A DNA stretch of 64,000 nt from CAYRGS01 sp964423875 (lineage in GTDB: Bacteria; UBA8248; JACPRG01; G963555815), in assembly GCA_964423875.1 (NCBI GenBank), contig CAYRGS010000006.1, positions 1 to 64,000 on the forward strand, in the 5' to 3' direction. The notes under the pieces are model-generated. The model searched no databases. It was not told the DNA's origin and saw only the letters and a list, made by a program, of their open reading frames with translations. Each line of letters opens with the position of its first letter. The first letter of the stretch is position 1. Of the stretch, positions 28,147 to 37,362 are shown piece by piece. The translations under genes and the position numbers were made by a program.

Positions 28147-28860
28147 ATGGCCAGCAAGAACCTTTGGGTCACCTGGCTCGGACACGGCAGCTTCAAGATC
28201 CAAACCCCCGGCGGCAAGGCCCTCTACCTGGACCCTTGGCTTACGTCGAACCCTTCCTGTCCGGACGACTGCAAAACGGTGGACGCATGCGACATCATCC
28301 TCCTCACACACGGCCATTTCGACCACGTCGGCGACACAGCGGACATCGCCCGGGCGCACAAACCGACCGTCGTCGCCCAGGTCGAGCTGGCGAACTGGCT
28401 GGGAAAAAAGGGCGTCGAGAACACGAGCGGGATGAACAAGGGCGGCACCCAGACGGTCGAGGGGATCAAGTTCACCATGACCCACGCCCAACACAGCTCA
28501 TCCGCCGAGGAGAACGGCAACCCGGTCTATCTGGGGGAGCCCGCCGGCTACGTCGTCGAGTTCGAAAACGGATTCAAAGCGTACTTCGCCGGGGACACGA
28601 ACGTTTTCGGGGACATGCGGATCATTCACGAGCTCTACGGTCCGACCATGGCCGTCCTGCCCATCGGAAGCCACTTCACGATGGACCCGAAGGAGGCCGA
28701 GTACGCATGCAGGCTGCTGGACGCCCGCATCGTCATTCCCTGCCATTACGGGACGTTCCCGCTTCTCACCGGAACCGTCGAGGAGTTCAAGAAGCTGACG
28801 ATGGAGATCGCCGACCTCGAGGTTGTCGACTTTCAACCCGGCGAGACCAAAAACTTCTAA
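28147..28860 (+). CDS. UPF0173-type metallo-beta-lactamase-fold hydrolase
   Basis: A 237-residue metal-dependent hydrolase. The metal motif LLTHGHFDHVGD (residues 53-64), FAGDTNVFGDM with the bridging aspartate, and IPCHYGTFPLL with the last histidine identify the UPF0173/UlaG-like group. The true substrate of the group is poorly known. ATG 28147 follows AAGGAG. It stands 150 nt after the CoA-transferase genes on the same strand and may be cotranscribed with them. Confidence 0.9.
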   Translation: MASKNLWVTWLGHGSFKIQTPGGKALYLDPWLTSNPSCPDDCKTVDACDIILLTHGHFDHVGDTADIARAHKPTVVAQVELANWLGKKGVENTSGMNKGGTQTVEGIKFTMTHAQHSSSAEENGNPVYLGEPAGYVVEFENGFKAYFAGDTNVFGDMRIIHELYGPTMAVLPIGSHFTMDPKEAEYACRLLDARIVIPCHYGTFPLLTGTVEEFKKLTMEIADLEVVDFQPGETKNF

Positions 28861-29563
28861 CTCTTTCCGTACAGGGACACGGGAAGAAAGGACGATTTCC
28901 CGCAAAACAGACTCATCAGCAGCAGTAGCCGGGACGGGATCGGAAACTTCCTAGTGGAGAGGGCCACCTTCTCTCGGGCGAACAGTTCACTGACCCGATG
29001 TGGCTGAATCAGTGCGATCCTCTTTTGAGCTCCCTCGTATGAAAGGATGTCGTTCCAGCCACCGGCGGCGTTCACCGCCTGCGCGCGCTCTGCCTGGGCG
29101 CTCCCCAAGCAGAGCTTGACCGCCCCTTTGTGTCCGGGCCGTCCCGGTGGCGGGGTTATCGGAACAATCAAAGGGGTCCCTTCGTTTTTCAGGCAGGTGG
29201 AAAGGTTCGCGAAAAGGCACAGAACGTGGTGCTCGAAATCATTGGACTCGTCAAGAAGGCCGCACAAAGGCTTCGGTTGGGCGCCATCGCAAACTCCCTG
29301 TTTGTCCCCACCACCTTGGTTTGGCTCACGGGCGGCTGGACTTACCGGGGAGAGATCGCGGTCCGAAGGGTTGGGTTTGAAGTTTCCCAGCTGGACTTAT
29401 GGGTCCTTGGATTTCTTGGCGTATTGCTCATTTGGCGGGAAGAATCAAGTAAAAATTTAACTCATTAAATACATCTACTTGAAAAAATGGAATAGATCGA
29501 TAGAGTAATATTAACATCCTTCATCGCCGAAAACCCCCAACGGCCCAACAGGACCACGCACCG
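28861..29563. other. Gene-free stretch, no recognisable gene
   Basis: About 700 nt of lower G+C than its surroundings. Overlapping frames exist on both strands (for example 29130-29468 plus and 28857-29267 minus), but neither resembles a family I know and neither has a convincing ribosome site. It may be decayed sequence at the edge of the inserted block. The last 50 nt are AT-rich. Confidence 0.5.
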
Positions 29564-30620
29564 TCACGACCCCTTGGGCGCCCTGATCCTTTCCACCCAT
29601 TCGGCGACCGCTTCGTAAACCGCGGCCGCTAGGGCACGGCGGCCCCGCTCGGTCAGGTGGACGTGGTCGCGGAGGAAATCCAGCGTGGAGGGCACGCGCT
29701 CGTTCGCGGCGACGCAGTGGACGCCGTCCAGACGGCAGAACTCGTCGTTGACCGCCCATCCCGCGCGGATGGCCTCCACAAGCGTCGCGTGGTTGAACCC
29801 GGTGTATTCGTAGGCGATCCGCTTTCGCTCCCTCGGGGAGTTGTCCGGACGAATGAGCGTCGCCTGCTTCACGATGAGAAGAGGGAGATTCCGCTCGGCC
29901 AGGAGGATCGGATGGTCAGGAGGCTCCGCCGATAAAACCCGACGCCGTTCGCATGAATCCGCTCATCCAGGGCGTCCCGCTTCCGTCCCTCCCCCCCCCC
30001 TTATTGAAGTGACGCACCCCTTTGATGAGGGCGAAGCGCAGCCGGGCGCAAGCTGAGACCACCGGGTCAGCTCGTCAAAGATCGGGATTCGACCCGTCAG
30101 GATGTTCAACGTGGACCGCTCGTTGAACCGCCCGTGGGCCTCCAGGTCCCGGATGAGGCGAGGAATGTCCGACTTTCCGAAGTATTTGACGTCGTTCCAA
30201 AGATGCTAGACCAGCACCAAGTCGGGCGACAGGCGAAGAAGCTGGCACTTGAGCCGCACGGCGGACTGGTGCGTGGTGAATCCCGGCGTCGCCGCGTTGA
30301 CGACGCGGACCGAGGGGCCGAACCGCCCCTGAAGCCGTTTCTCCAACAGGCGCGGCCAAGTGTTTCCGCCCGGGGAATTGCTGTTGAACGCCGAAGAGCC
30401 GCCCAGAACGAAGATGCGGATCTCCCGCGGCCCCTTCCTCTCGGGAACCATCCGCCCCCGGAACCCCAGTCGGTTGATCCGGATGGTCTCCAACGAGCGA
30501 ACGTATTCTCCCTGGGCCACCTTCCACCCGAAACAAGGGTCGGCGCGATAGCGGAGAACCGCCGCCCGGCAGGCCCTCCAAGGGCGTTTGGATTTCAGCG
30601 ATCAAAAAGATGCGCGGGTC
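29564..30620 (-). pseudogene. SGNH/GDSL-type hydrolase pseudogene
   Basis: Fragments of one SGNH hydrolase lie in different frames. The N-terminal block holds IFVLGGSSAFNSN with the nucleophile region and VVNAATPGFTTHQ. A TAG at 30206-30208 then interrupts LSPDLVLV-HLWNDVKYF, where relatives have a sense codon. Frame changes occur near 30045 and 29915. The C-terminal piece LRDHVHLTERGRRALA carries the catalytic DxxH. A further frame change near 30585 splits the N-terminus. An intact relative lies at 40609-41661. The gene is dead unless several sequencing errors coincide. Confidence 0.75.
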
Positions 30621-30727
30621 TCGAACGGAGGGAGGGTTCAAACGCCGCCTTTCGGGGGCTTCCCGAAGGCCTTGTCGGGGAAAAGTCGAGAGGAAGGAGC
30701 GGGAGGGAAGGGGGGGGGGACGTTCGC

Positions 30728-31534
30728 TCAGCCGCTCAGGCCGAGAACGTCGGCCATGGAATAAATCCCCGCCGGGCGGTCCACGACCCAGCGGGCGGCG
30801 CGAATCGCCCCGCGGGCGAAATTGTCCCGGCTGTGGGCGCGATGAATGAGCTCGATCCGCTCCCCGACACCGCCGAACATTACCGTGTGCTCGCCCACCA
30901 GATCGCCGGCGCGAAGGGTCATGATGCCGATCTCCTCATGGGTCCGCTCCCCCACCTGCCCTTCCCTACCGTAGACGCCGACCCGGGACAGGTCTCTGCC
31001 AAGCGCCGCCGCCGCGGCCTCCGCCAGCGCCAGGGCCGTTCCGCTTGGGGCGTCTTTCTTGAAATGGTGGTGGGCTTCGACCAGCTCCACGTCGAAATCC
31101 TCGCCCAGAAGGCCGGCGGCCTGCTGAACGAGAGCAATCAGCACGTTTACGCCCACGCTCATGTTGGGGGCGATGACCACGCGCACCCGGCCGGCCAACT
31201 CGGAGACGGCCTCCTTCTGGGCCGGGTCGAACCCCGTCGTGCCGATCACGGCGGCGAGGTCCAGCGAGGCCGCTTGCCTCAGATGGTCCAGGCTCGCGGC
31301 CGGCGACGAGAAATCGATGAGAACGTGCCCCCCACGCATCGCATCTTCCGCTCGGTCGACGACGGGGACGCCCATCTCCCCGACACCCGCGACCGCGCCG
31401 GCGTCTTTCCCCACGGCGGCATGCCCGGCGACTTCAAACGCGCCGCACAGCTCGAAGTCATCGGCCTCCCGCACCGCACGGAGGTTGCATCCCCCCATCC
31501 GTCCGGCCGCCCCCGCGACAACCGCGCGGATCAT
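30728..31534 (-). CDS. dapB: 4-hydroxy-tetrahydrodipicolinate reductase
   Basis: A 268-residue enzyme reducing hydroxy-tetrahydrodipicolinate with NAD(P)H in lysine and diaminopimelate synthesis. It shows the Rossmann GAAGRMGG at the N-terminus, IGTTGF, and the signature VEAHHHFKKDAPSGTA near residues 150-165. Its ATG overlaps the ctpA stop (ATGA), so it is coupled to it. It is the last gene of the argH-lysA-dapF-dapA-ctpA-dapB run. A G10 tract follows its stop at 30710-30719. Confidence 0.95.
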   Translation of the reverse strand: MIRAVVAGAAGRMGGCNLRAVREADDFELCGAFEVAGHAAVGKDAGAVAGVGEMGVPVVDRAEDAMRGGHVLIDFSSPAASLDHLRQAASLDLAAVIGTTGFDPAQKEAVSELAGRVRVVIAPNMSVGVNVLIALVQQAAGLLGEDFDVELVEAHHHFKKDAPSGTALALAEAAAAALGRDLSRVGVYGREGQVGERTHEEIGIMTLRAGDLVGEHTVMFGGVGERIELIHRAHSRDNFARGAIRAARWVVDRPAGIYSMADVLGLSG

Positions 31535-33231
31535 GGCCGCGTCCCCCTCCCTTTCGGATTATCCCCCCTCCCCCCGGCCGGCTTTTGAGCGAGCAACGCC
31601 AGAACGCGGCGCGCGCGAACCATCAACTGGGCCACTCTACGATCGGGAGATTCGTCCAGAATCCGCCGGGCGACCTTCAACTGATAGTCCTCCTCGGACC
31701 CCAACCGAAATGGTTTGGCCGGACCCGCTTGGGGCTTGGGGGCCGTTTTGGGCTTTTCCGGTTTCGTAACAGCGCCGCGGCCGGCCTTGTTTCTCTCCCT
31801 GTGCCTGCGAAGCAGCTCCTTTTCCAGGACCACGTCCCCTTTCCGAGTGTCTCCCGGTTGGCGGACCACCGCGTCCGGCGGAATGCCCTTCGCGTGAATT
31901 TCCCGCCCCCTCGGCGTGTAATAAAGCGCCGTCGTGATTCGAAGGCCCGACCCGTCACTCAGGGGGATGATGGTCTGCACCGAGCCTTTCCCGAACGTCC
32001 GCGTACCCATGATCAGGGCGCGGTGGAGGTCCTGAAGGGCCCCGGTGACGATCTCCGACGCGCTGGCGCTTCCGGAGTTGACGAGGATGATCATCGGGAC
32101 CCGGGCGAAGGGGCCGGGTCGTCGGTCCACGAACTCGAGATTGTGTTCCGTGCGCTTTCCCCGCGTGGAGACGATGGGAGAGCCTTTCCCCAGGAACAGA
32201 TCGGCCACCTGGACGGCCTGCCTCAGAAGCCCCCCCGGATTGTTTCTCAGGTCCAGGACGAGGCCCCGGATCTTCTCCTTCTTGAGCTTCCGCATGGCCT
32301 TCAGGAGGTCCCGGCTCGAGGACTCGACAAAGCTGCGGAGCCGAACGTAGCCGATCTTTCCGCGGAGCACCTTGGACTTCACGCTCCGGACCCGGATGAC
32401 GTCCCGGATAATCGTGAAAACGAGGGGTTTCCCGATGTTCTCCCTCTGAACGTGGATGGTCACCGGGGTCCCCTTCGGGCCGCGCATGCGCCGGACCGCT
32501 TCCCTGAGGGTGATCCCCTTGGTGTTGAAGTCTTCAATCCTGACGATACGATCCTCGGCCTTGACCCCGAGCCGATAGGCGGGCGTCCCATCAATCGGGG
32601 AAACAACGGTGAGCTTGCCATCCCGGATGGTGATCTCGATGCCGATGCCGCCGAATTCCCCCCGGGTCTCGACCTGCAACTCACGGAAGGCCTCCGGCGG
32701 CATGAGGGTGCTGTGGGGATCGAGACCCTTTATCATCCCCCGGATCGCCGCATAGGCTAGATCCCGCGCCTCTTTTTCCTTGGAATAATAAGCGGCGCGC
32801 ACGAAATGAAATGCCCGGGACAGGGGTCTCAAATCGCCATCGACATTGTCCTGGACGAGGATGGCGACCTCCTTGGGCCCGATTCGCCAGCGGACGCCTT
32901 CGGTCTCCTCCGTTTCACTGAGCCCGTCCTTCCCTTCATCGGAGGACACCTTGGCGCGGATTCCATCGAGTGCCGCCAGAATGAGCTTCCGGTCGCGGGG
33001 ATCGGAGTAGTGGTTTTTCCGGATGACGTTGAAGGCCTCCTCGATCACCCGGAAGGAGGGGCCGTCCGATCCCCAGGCCAGAGGGGGGAACGCCGCTGGA
33101 CGGGAACGATGCGGACCGTTCGGAAACCCCATCCAGAGTCCGGCCACAAGCAAGAGCAGGGCAAGCGCAAGCCTATTGTCTGCCCATTTTTTCAGCCTGC
33201 ATTTCACAGACACGGTTCCTTTCTTCAGCAT
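31531..33231 (-). CDS. ctpA: S41-family C-terminal processing peptidase
   Basis: A 566-residue periplasmic serine protease. An N-terminal membrane/signal segment (LALALLLLVAGLWMGF) is followed by a PDZ domain (GGIGIEITIRDGKLTVV...GVKAEDRIVRI). The catalytic domain has Ser in NSGSASASEIV and Lys in GTRTFGKGSVQ. A long Pro/Lys-rich C-terminal tail (KPEKPKTAPKPQAGPAKP) is added. It trims envelope proteins or peptidoglycan hydrolases. Its position inside the lysine/diaminopimelate gene run, overlapping dapB by four bases, suggests a link to cell-wall metabolism, which is inference. Confidence 0.92.
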   Translation of the reverse strand: MLKKGTVSVKCRLKKWADNRLALALLLLVAGLWMGFPNGPHRSRPAAFPPLAWGSDGPSFRVIEEAFNVIRKNHYSDPRDRKLILAALDGIRAKVSSDEGKDGLSETEETEGVRWRIGPKEVAILVQDNVDGDLRPLSRAFHFVRAAYYSKEKEARDLAYAAIRGMIKGLDPHSTLMPPEAFRELQVETRGEFGGIGIEITIRDGKLTVVSPIDGTPAYRLGVKAEDRIVRIEDFNTKGITLREAVRRMRGPKGTPVTIHVQRENIGKPLVFTIIRDVIRVRSVKSKVLRGKIGYVRLRSFVESSSRDLLKAMRKLKKEKIRGLVLDLRNNPGGLLRQAVQVADLFLGKGSPIVSTRGKRTEHNLEFVDRRPGPFARVPMIILVNSGSASASEIVTGALQDLHRALIMGTRTFGKGSVQTIIPLSDGSGLRITTALYYTPRGREIHAKGIPPDAVVRQPGDTRKGDVVLEKELLRRHRERNKAGRGAVTKPEKPKTAPKPQAGPAKPFRLGSEEDYQLKVARRILDESPDRRVAQLMVRARRVLALLAQKPAGGRGDNPKGRGTRP

Positions 33232-33310
33232 TTCGTCCGGTGAATCGCCGTCAACGCGTCAAAAGCGCCTTCGGGTTGAAACCCGCCGGCCGGGACGCTC
33301 GCCGCCGCTC

Positions 33311-34186
33311 TCAGTTCAGCAAACCGTAATCCTTCATGGCCTGGATGAGGGCCGCGCGGTTCAACTCACTCATCGGGCAAAGGGGCAGGCGGAATTCCTC
33401 GGAAACCCTGCCCATCAGGCTCAGCGCCGTCTTGACCGGGATCGGGTTGGTCTCGAGGAACATCGCCCCGTTCAGGGGCCGGAGCCGATAATGAAGCTCC
33501 CGGGCCCGGAGCCAATCACCCTCTTCGGCGGCGTTGCAAAGCTCGGCCATGTCCTTGGGCGCCACGTTCGCGGTGACGGAGATCACCCCGCGGCCGCCCA
33601 CCGAATACAGGGGGAGGTTGACAAAATCATCGCCCGACAGAACCGCAAATTCCTCCGGGCACAAACCCAACACGTCGCTCGCCTGCTGGAGGGAACCGGT
33701 CGCTTCCTTGAGCGCCACGATGTTGGGGATCACCGCCAGACGCGCCACGGTCTCGGGCTTCATGCCGGCCGCGGTCCGGCCGGGAACATCATACAGGACA
33801 ATGGGGATATCCACGGCCTCGGCAACGGCCTGGAAATGGCGGAACATACCTTCCTGGGTGGGCTTGTTGTAGTAGGGAGTGACCAGGAGCGCCCCGTCGG
33901 CCCCCGCCTCTTTGGCGTACTGGGTCCGGTGGATGGCCTCCTGCGTGGAGTTGGAGCCCGAGCCGGCGATCACCGGCACCCTTCCGCCCACAACCTCCAG
34001 CGTAAAATCCACAACGCGGTCATGCTCCTCATGCGACAGCGTGGGGGACTCCCCGGTCGTGCCGCAGGAAACGATCCCGTGTGTCCCGCTGTCGATGTGC
34101 CACTCGATCAAGCCGCGAAGGGCCGCTTCATCCACGTCGCCGTTCTTGAACGGCGTAACGATGGCGACAATCGATCCATGGAACAT
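33311..34186 (-). CDS. dapA: 4-hydroxy-tetrahydrodipicolinate synthase
   Basis: A 291-residue (b/a)8 aldolase condensing pyruvate with aspartate semialdehyde, the committed step of lysine/diaminopimelate synthesis. GTTGESPTLSHEEH lies near residue 44, the catalytic tyrosine in YYNKPTQEGM and the Schiff-base lysine in VALKEATGS. ATG 34186 is preferred over TTG 34192 because AGGGG sits 7 nt upstream. It lies 30 nt after dapF on the same strand. Confidence 0.95.
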   Translation of the reverse strand: MFHGSIVAIVTPFKNGDVDEAALRGLIEWHIDSGTHGIVSCGTTGESPTLSHEEHDRVVDFTLEVVGGRVPVIAGSGSNSTQEAIHRTQYAKEAGADGALLVTPYYNKPTQEGMFRHFQAVAEAVDIPIVLYDVPGRTAAGMKPETVARLAVIPNIVALKEATGSLQQASDVLGLCPEEFAVLSGDDFVNLPLYSVGGRGVISVTANVAPKDMAELCNAAEEGDWLRARELHYRLRPLNGAMFLETNPIPVKTALSLMGRVSEEFRLPLCPMSELNRAALIQAMKDYGLLN

Positions 34187-34216
34187 GTCCAATCCCCTTT
34201 TCCCGGGGGCCGGGGA

Positions 34217-35041
34217 TTATCCCCAGGCCTCCTCATTCAGCGACCCTTCGTAGACCAGGGCCGTCTCGCCCTCCAGACACACGTCCGTGTACCGCTCCCC
34301 TTCCTTTTTGAAACTGATTTCCAGGATCTCGCCACTACGCGTGAGGACGTCGACCGGAGAGTCGGCGTATCCCATCTCCGCCGAGACCAGCGCCGACGCC
34401 ACCGCGCCCGTGCCGCACGCCAGGGTCTCCTCCTCGACGCCCCGCTCGTAGGTCCGGACGGCGACGCGATGGCGATCCTCCGGCCGGACAAAGTTGACGT
34501 TCGTCCCCGCCGGCTGGAAGCGGTCGTGGTTCCGCACGAACCTCCCCACCCCGACCACGTCGCGGCCTTCCAGTTCTTCGACGAATTCCACCGCGTGCGG
34601 AACGCCGGTATTGACGAATTGAAGGCGAAGATCAGACTCGTTCATTGCGAGCTGAATGTCCTTCTCGACGGGGGAAGGATCGGTCATCCTGACCCTGACC
34701 CGTCGCCCGCTCACCTGCGCGGCGATGAGGCCCGCGTCCGTCTCGAAGGTCAGGCTCGCCGGGGCCATCCCGAGACGGTGGGCCCAGCGGGCGGCGCATC
34801 GGCTGCCGTTCCCGCACATCTCCGCCCGGCTTCCGTCCGCGTTAAAGAAGTGCCAGCGGAAATCGGCCAGGTCGCTCGCTTCCAGGAGAATGAGACCGTC
34901 CGCCCCGACCGACCGGGAGCGCCGGCAGACCCCCCGGATGAAATCGCCCAGATTCTCGGGGTCCAGAATTCCGGGACGGTTGTCGATGAGGACGAAGTCG
35001 TTGCCGCTTCCCTGCATCTTGACGAAAGGCACAGGGTTCAT
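34217..35041 (-). CDS. dapF: Diaminopimelate epimerase
   Basis: A 274-residue PLP-independent racemase converting LL- to meso-diaminopimelate. The two active-site cysteines are seen in AEMCGNGSRC (about residue 70) and LACGTGAVA (about residue 210). The N-terminal VKMQGSGNDFVLID block is typical. The ATG overlaps the lysA stop by four bases (ATGA), fixing the start. Having DapL in the window makes the LL-isomer the expected substrate. Confidence 0.95.
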   Translation of the reverse strand: MNPVPFVKMQGSGNDFVLIDNRPGILDPENLGDFIRGVCRRSRSVGADGLILLEASDLADFRWHFFNADGSRAEMCGNGSRCAARWAHRLGMAPASLTFETDAGLIAAQVSGRRVRVRMTDPSPVEKDIQLAMNESDLRLQFVNTGVPHAVEFVEELEGRDVVGVGRFVRNHDRFQPAGTNVNFVRPEDRHRVAVRTYERGVEEETLACGTGAVASALVSAEMGYADSPVDVLTRSGEILEISFKKEGERYTDVCLEGETALVYEGSLNEEAWG

Positions 35042-36366
35042 GGCCTCGCCACTCCGTCGCGCGCTTCGGCGGCCCACCCCGCGTCGGCGGGTTTCGGCGC
35101 TTCGAGGAAGTCCGGAATCGTCTCTCCGCGGATCAAGTCCTGGAAGGTCTCCCGCTTGCGGATGACGGTGAACTCGCTCCCGTGAACCAACACCTCGGGG
35201 ACCCTCGGCCGGGCGTTGTAGTTGGACGCCATCACGAAGCCGTAAGCCCCGGCGCTCATCACGGCGAACCGGTCGCCCGGCTCGAAAGCGGGGAGATCCC
35301 GCGCCTCGGCCAGAAAGTCGCCGCTCTCGCAGATCGGCCCCACCACATCCGCCACCGACCGCGACCTAGAAGCGACCGCTTCGGACAGGGGCCGAATCTC
35401 ATGATGGCTCCCGTACAGGCTGGGGCGGATGAGGTCGTTCATGGCGGCGTCGGCGACATAGAACGTCTTGGCCGGCGTCGTCTTGGTGTAAATCACGCTA
35501 CTGAGGAGTGCGCCCGCGTTGCCCACCAAGTTCCGCCCCGGCTCGAACAGGAGCGTGCAGCCGCTTTCTTTGATCGCCGGCAAGATGGATTGGGCCAGAT
35601 CGTGCGGCGTGGGGGGGGGGGGCGTCTCGTCCTCATACGAGATGCCCAGCCCCCCGCCGAGGTTGATGTACCGGACGTCGATGCCCTCGCCCCGCAGCCG
35701 GCCCGCCAGGTCGGCCACCTTGCCCGCGGCGTCTTCAAAGGGTCCGGTGGTCGTAATCTGGGAACCTATGTGCGAATGGATCCCCACGACTTCAATCCAG
35801 GGCATGGCCGCGGCCCGCCGGTATTCATCCATGGCCCCGGAGATGTCGATGCCGAACTTGCTCTTCTTCATCCCCGTCGAGATGTAGGGGTGGGTCTGCG
35901 GGTCCACGTCCGGATTCACCCGGAGGGCGATCGGGGCCTTTCGCCCGTAACTCTCGGCGACCCGGTTGATCTCGTCCAGCTCCCCGGCGGACTCGACGTT
36001 GAACATCAGGATGCCCCGTTTCATGGCCATGATGATCTCTTCCACCGTCTTCCCGACGCCCGCGAAAACAATCCGGTCGGCCGGAACCCCGGCCTCGACG
36101 GCGCGGAAGAGCTCTCCGGCTGAAACGACATCGACCCCGCTTCCCAGGTTGCCCAGGAGCCGCAGGACGGCCAGGTTGCTGTTGGCCTTCATGGCGAAGC
36201 AGACAAGGTGCGGAAGCCCCGAAAACACCTCATCGAATTCCCGGAACCTGCGGGTGATGTGATCGGCGCTGTAGACGTAGCAGGGTGTTCCCACCCGCTC
36301 GGCCACCTTCCGGAGGGAGACCTCCTCACAGGCCAATTCACCCGCCCTGTAGACGAAAATATCCAT
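35038..36366 (-). CDS. lysA: Diaminopimelate decarboxylase
   Basis: A 442-residue PLP fold III enzyme making lysine from meso-diaminopimelate. The PLP lysine is in CFAMKANSN near residue 60, with HSHIGSQI, GGGLGISY and the active-site CESGDFLA. ATG 36366 gives the normal N-terminus MDIFVYRAGEL. A 12-base C run in the coding strand (35611-35622) encodes four prolines in DETPPPPTPHD; it is in frame but slippage-prone. Its stop overlaps dapF. Confidence 0.95.
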   Translation of the reverse strand: MDIFVYRAGELACEEVSLRKVAERVGTPCYVYSADHITRRFREFDEVFSGLPHLVCFAMKANSNLAVLRLLGNLGSGVDVVSAGELFRAVEAGVPADRIVFAGVGKTVEEIIMAMKRGILMFNVESAGELDEINRVAESYGRKAPIALRVNPDVDPQTHPYISTGMKKSKFGIDISGAMDEYRRAAAMPWIEVVGIHSHIGSQITTTGPFEDAAGKVADLAGRLRGEGIDVRYINLGGGLGISYEDETPPPPTPHDLAQSILPAIKESGCTLLFEPGRNLVGNAGALLSSVIYTKTTPAKTFYVADAAMNDLIRPSLYGSHHEIRPLSEAVASRSRSVADVVGPICESGDFLAEARDLPAFEPGDRFAVMSAGAYGFVMASNYNARPRVPEVLVHGSEFTVIRKRETFQDLIRGETIPDFLEAPKPADAGWAAEARDGVARP

Positions 36367-36490
36367 CGAAACACCGTCCGGAATAAGGATGCGAAAAACC
36401 CTCGTCAAGCTAACACAGGAGCCGATTTGCCGTCAACGAACTGTATGAATTCAATGCGGAAGACCGGGTCACCCGCCGATTTGGTGAATT

Positions 36491-37121
36491 CTACTTCTTC
36501 ATGGGCCTTACTTGAATAAAGTGCTTGAAGCTCTTCACCTCTTCGGTTTCACGGATGACGCGCAGGACGGTGTCCCGCTCCCATACGCTTCGGGCGCGGC
36601 CGATGGTGAAAACCCTGAACCTGACCGATCTCCCCCGGAAATTGACCTAGGTCACTCCTTTCGTCGTCAAAAGCCGGGCTTTGATCTTGGTTCCGATCCA
36701 GAAGTCGCTAACCGCACCGCCTTCCTCTTTGCCTTTCCGGTTCTCCCGTTGCTTTCTTATTCGTTCTTTCTCCGCCTTTGTAACAATCCAGACCTCATCG
36801 TAGAACTTGCGGATCCGTTTGTCCCGGCGGACCAGACTCAACACCTCCCTGCGGGTTTTGCGACTGTCGAGCGTTCCCGTGAGCAGCACACGGCCCTCCC
36901 AAACATCGGCCGACACATCCAGAAGAAGGTTCTTGTCTTTATCCGACAAACGGCTCAGGATCCCCACCATAGATCTTGGCATCCGTCACCTGGTCTTCGG
37001 TCGATCGGTCCTCCCAGGCCTTTTTCGCCGCCTCTATCGCCACCGGAATGCATCCCGCGGACAAAAAGGCCACGAGAGCCAGCGCGGTCAGGTTGCTCAT
37101 ATTCAGTCCGGTTGATTTCAT
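36491..37121 (-). pseudogene. BON-domain lipoprotein, disrupted
   Basis: A lipoprotein start MKSTGLNMSNLTALALVAFL followed by lipobox SAGC leads into WEDRSTEDQVTDAKI. After that an extra G in GGTGGGGATC (about 36973) shifts the frame. In the shifted frame GILSRLSDKDKNLLLDVS and VWEGRVLLTGTL form a BON domain. A TAG at 36647-36649 then stops it after LLTTKGVT. The same frame continues as VNFRGRSVRFRVFTIGRARS, a second BON-like unit, to 36491. Homologues I know read through both points. It lies in the lysA-argH run, so the decay looks recent. Confidence 0.75.
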
Positions 37122-37239
37122 CCTTCCGTCCTTGGCCGTATCGAACAATGACAAAGGAGAATTCCAGAAGACGGAATTCTCCAATGAATCCAGGATGCGT
37201 TTCGAGCGGGGGAACAGCGCTCCAGGGAGCGCCCGGGGC

Positions 37240-37362
37240 TCAACGGATGGCTGGAAAGATTGGTTTCTTGGGAGCTTCGGGGCCACCCTTCTTCCCGCAC
37301 CCGGCCAGTCCGCCCGAAAGGCTCAGCCCGAGGATGAGAACCGCGATAAGGAATCGCCGCAC
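37240..37362 (-). CDS. Small LptM-like (YifL-type) lipoprotein
   Basis: A 40-residue protein: RRFLIAVLILGLSLS, then the lipobox LAGC, then GKKGGPEAPKKPIFPAIR. The short acylated peptide with CGKKGGP directly next to argH and upstream of lysA matches the LptM/YifL family, which assists maturation of the LPS translocon LptD. GTG 37362 is preceded by GGGAGAAG. It overlaps the 3' end of argH by 40 nt, so it is translated in another frame within that end. Confidence 0.7.
   Translation of the reverse strand: MRRFLIAVLILGLSLSGGLAGCGKKGGPEAPKKPIFPAIR

Noticed and set aside
28857..29468. Overlapping frames of 112-136 codons on both strands
   Set aside because: No recognisable family, weak start signals and mutual overlap; left as gene-free sequence.
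33023..35185. 720-codon plus-strand frame across dapA and dapF
   Set aside because: It runs antisense to dapF, dapA and the 5' end of ctpA, which carry clear active-site motifs. Long antisense frames are expected at this G+C content.
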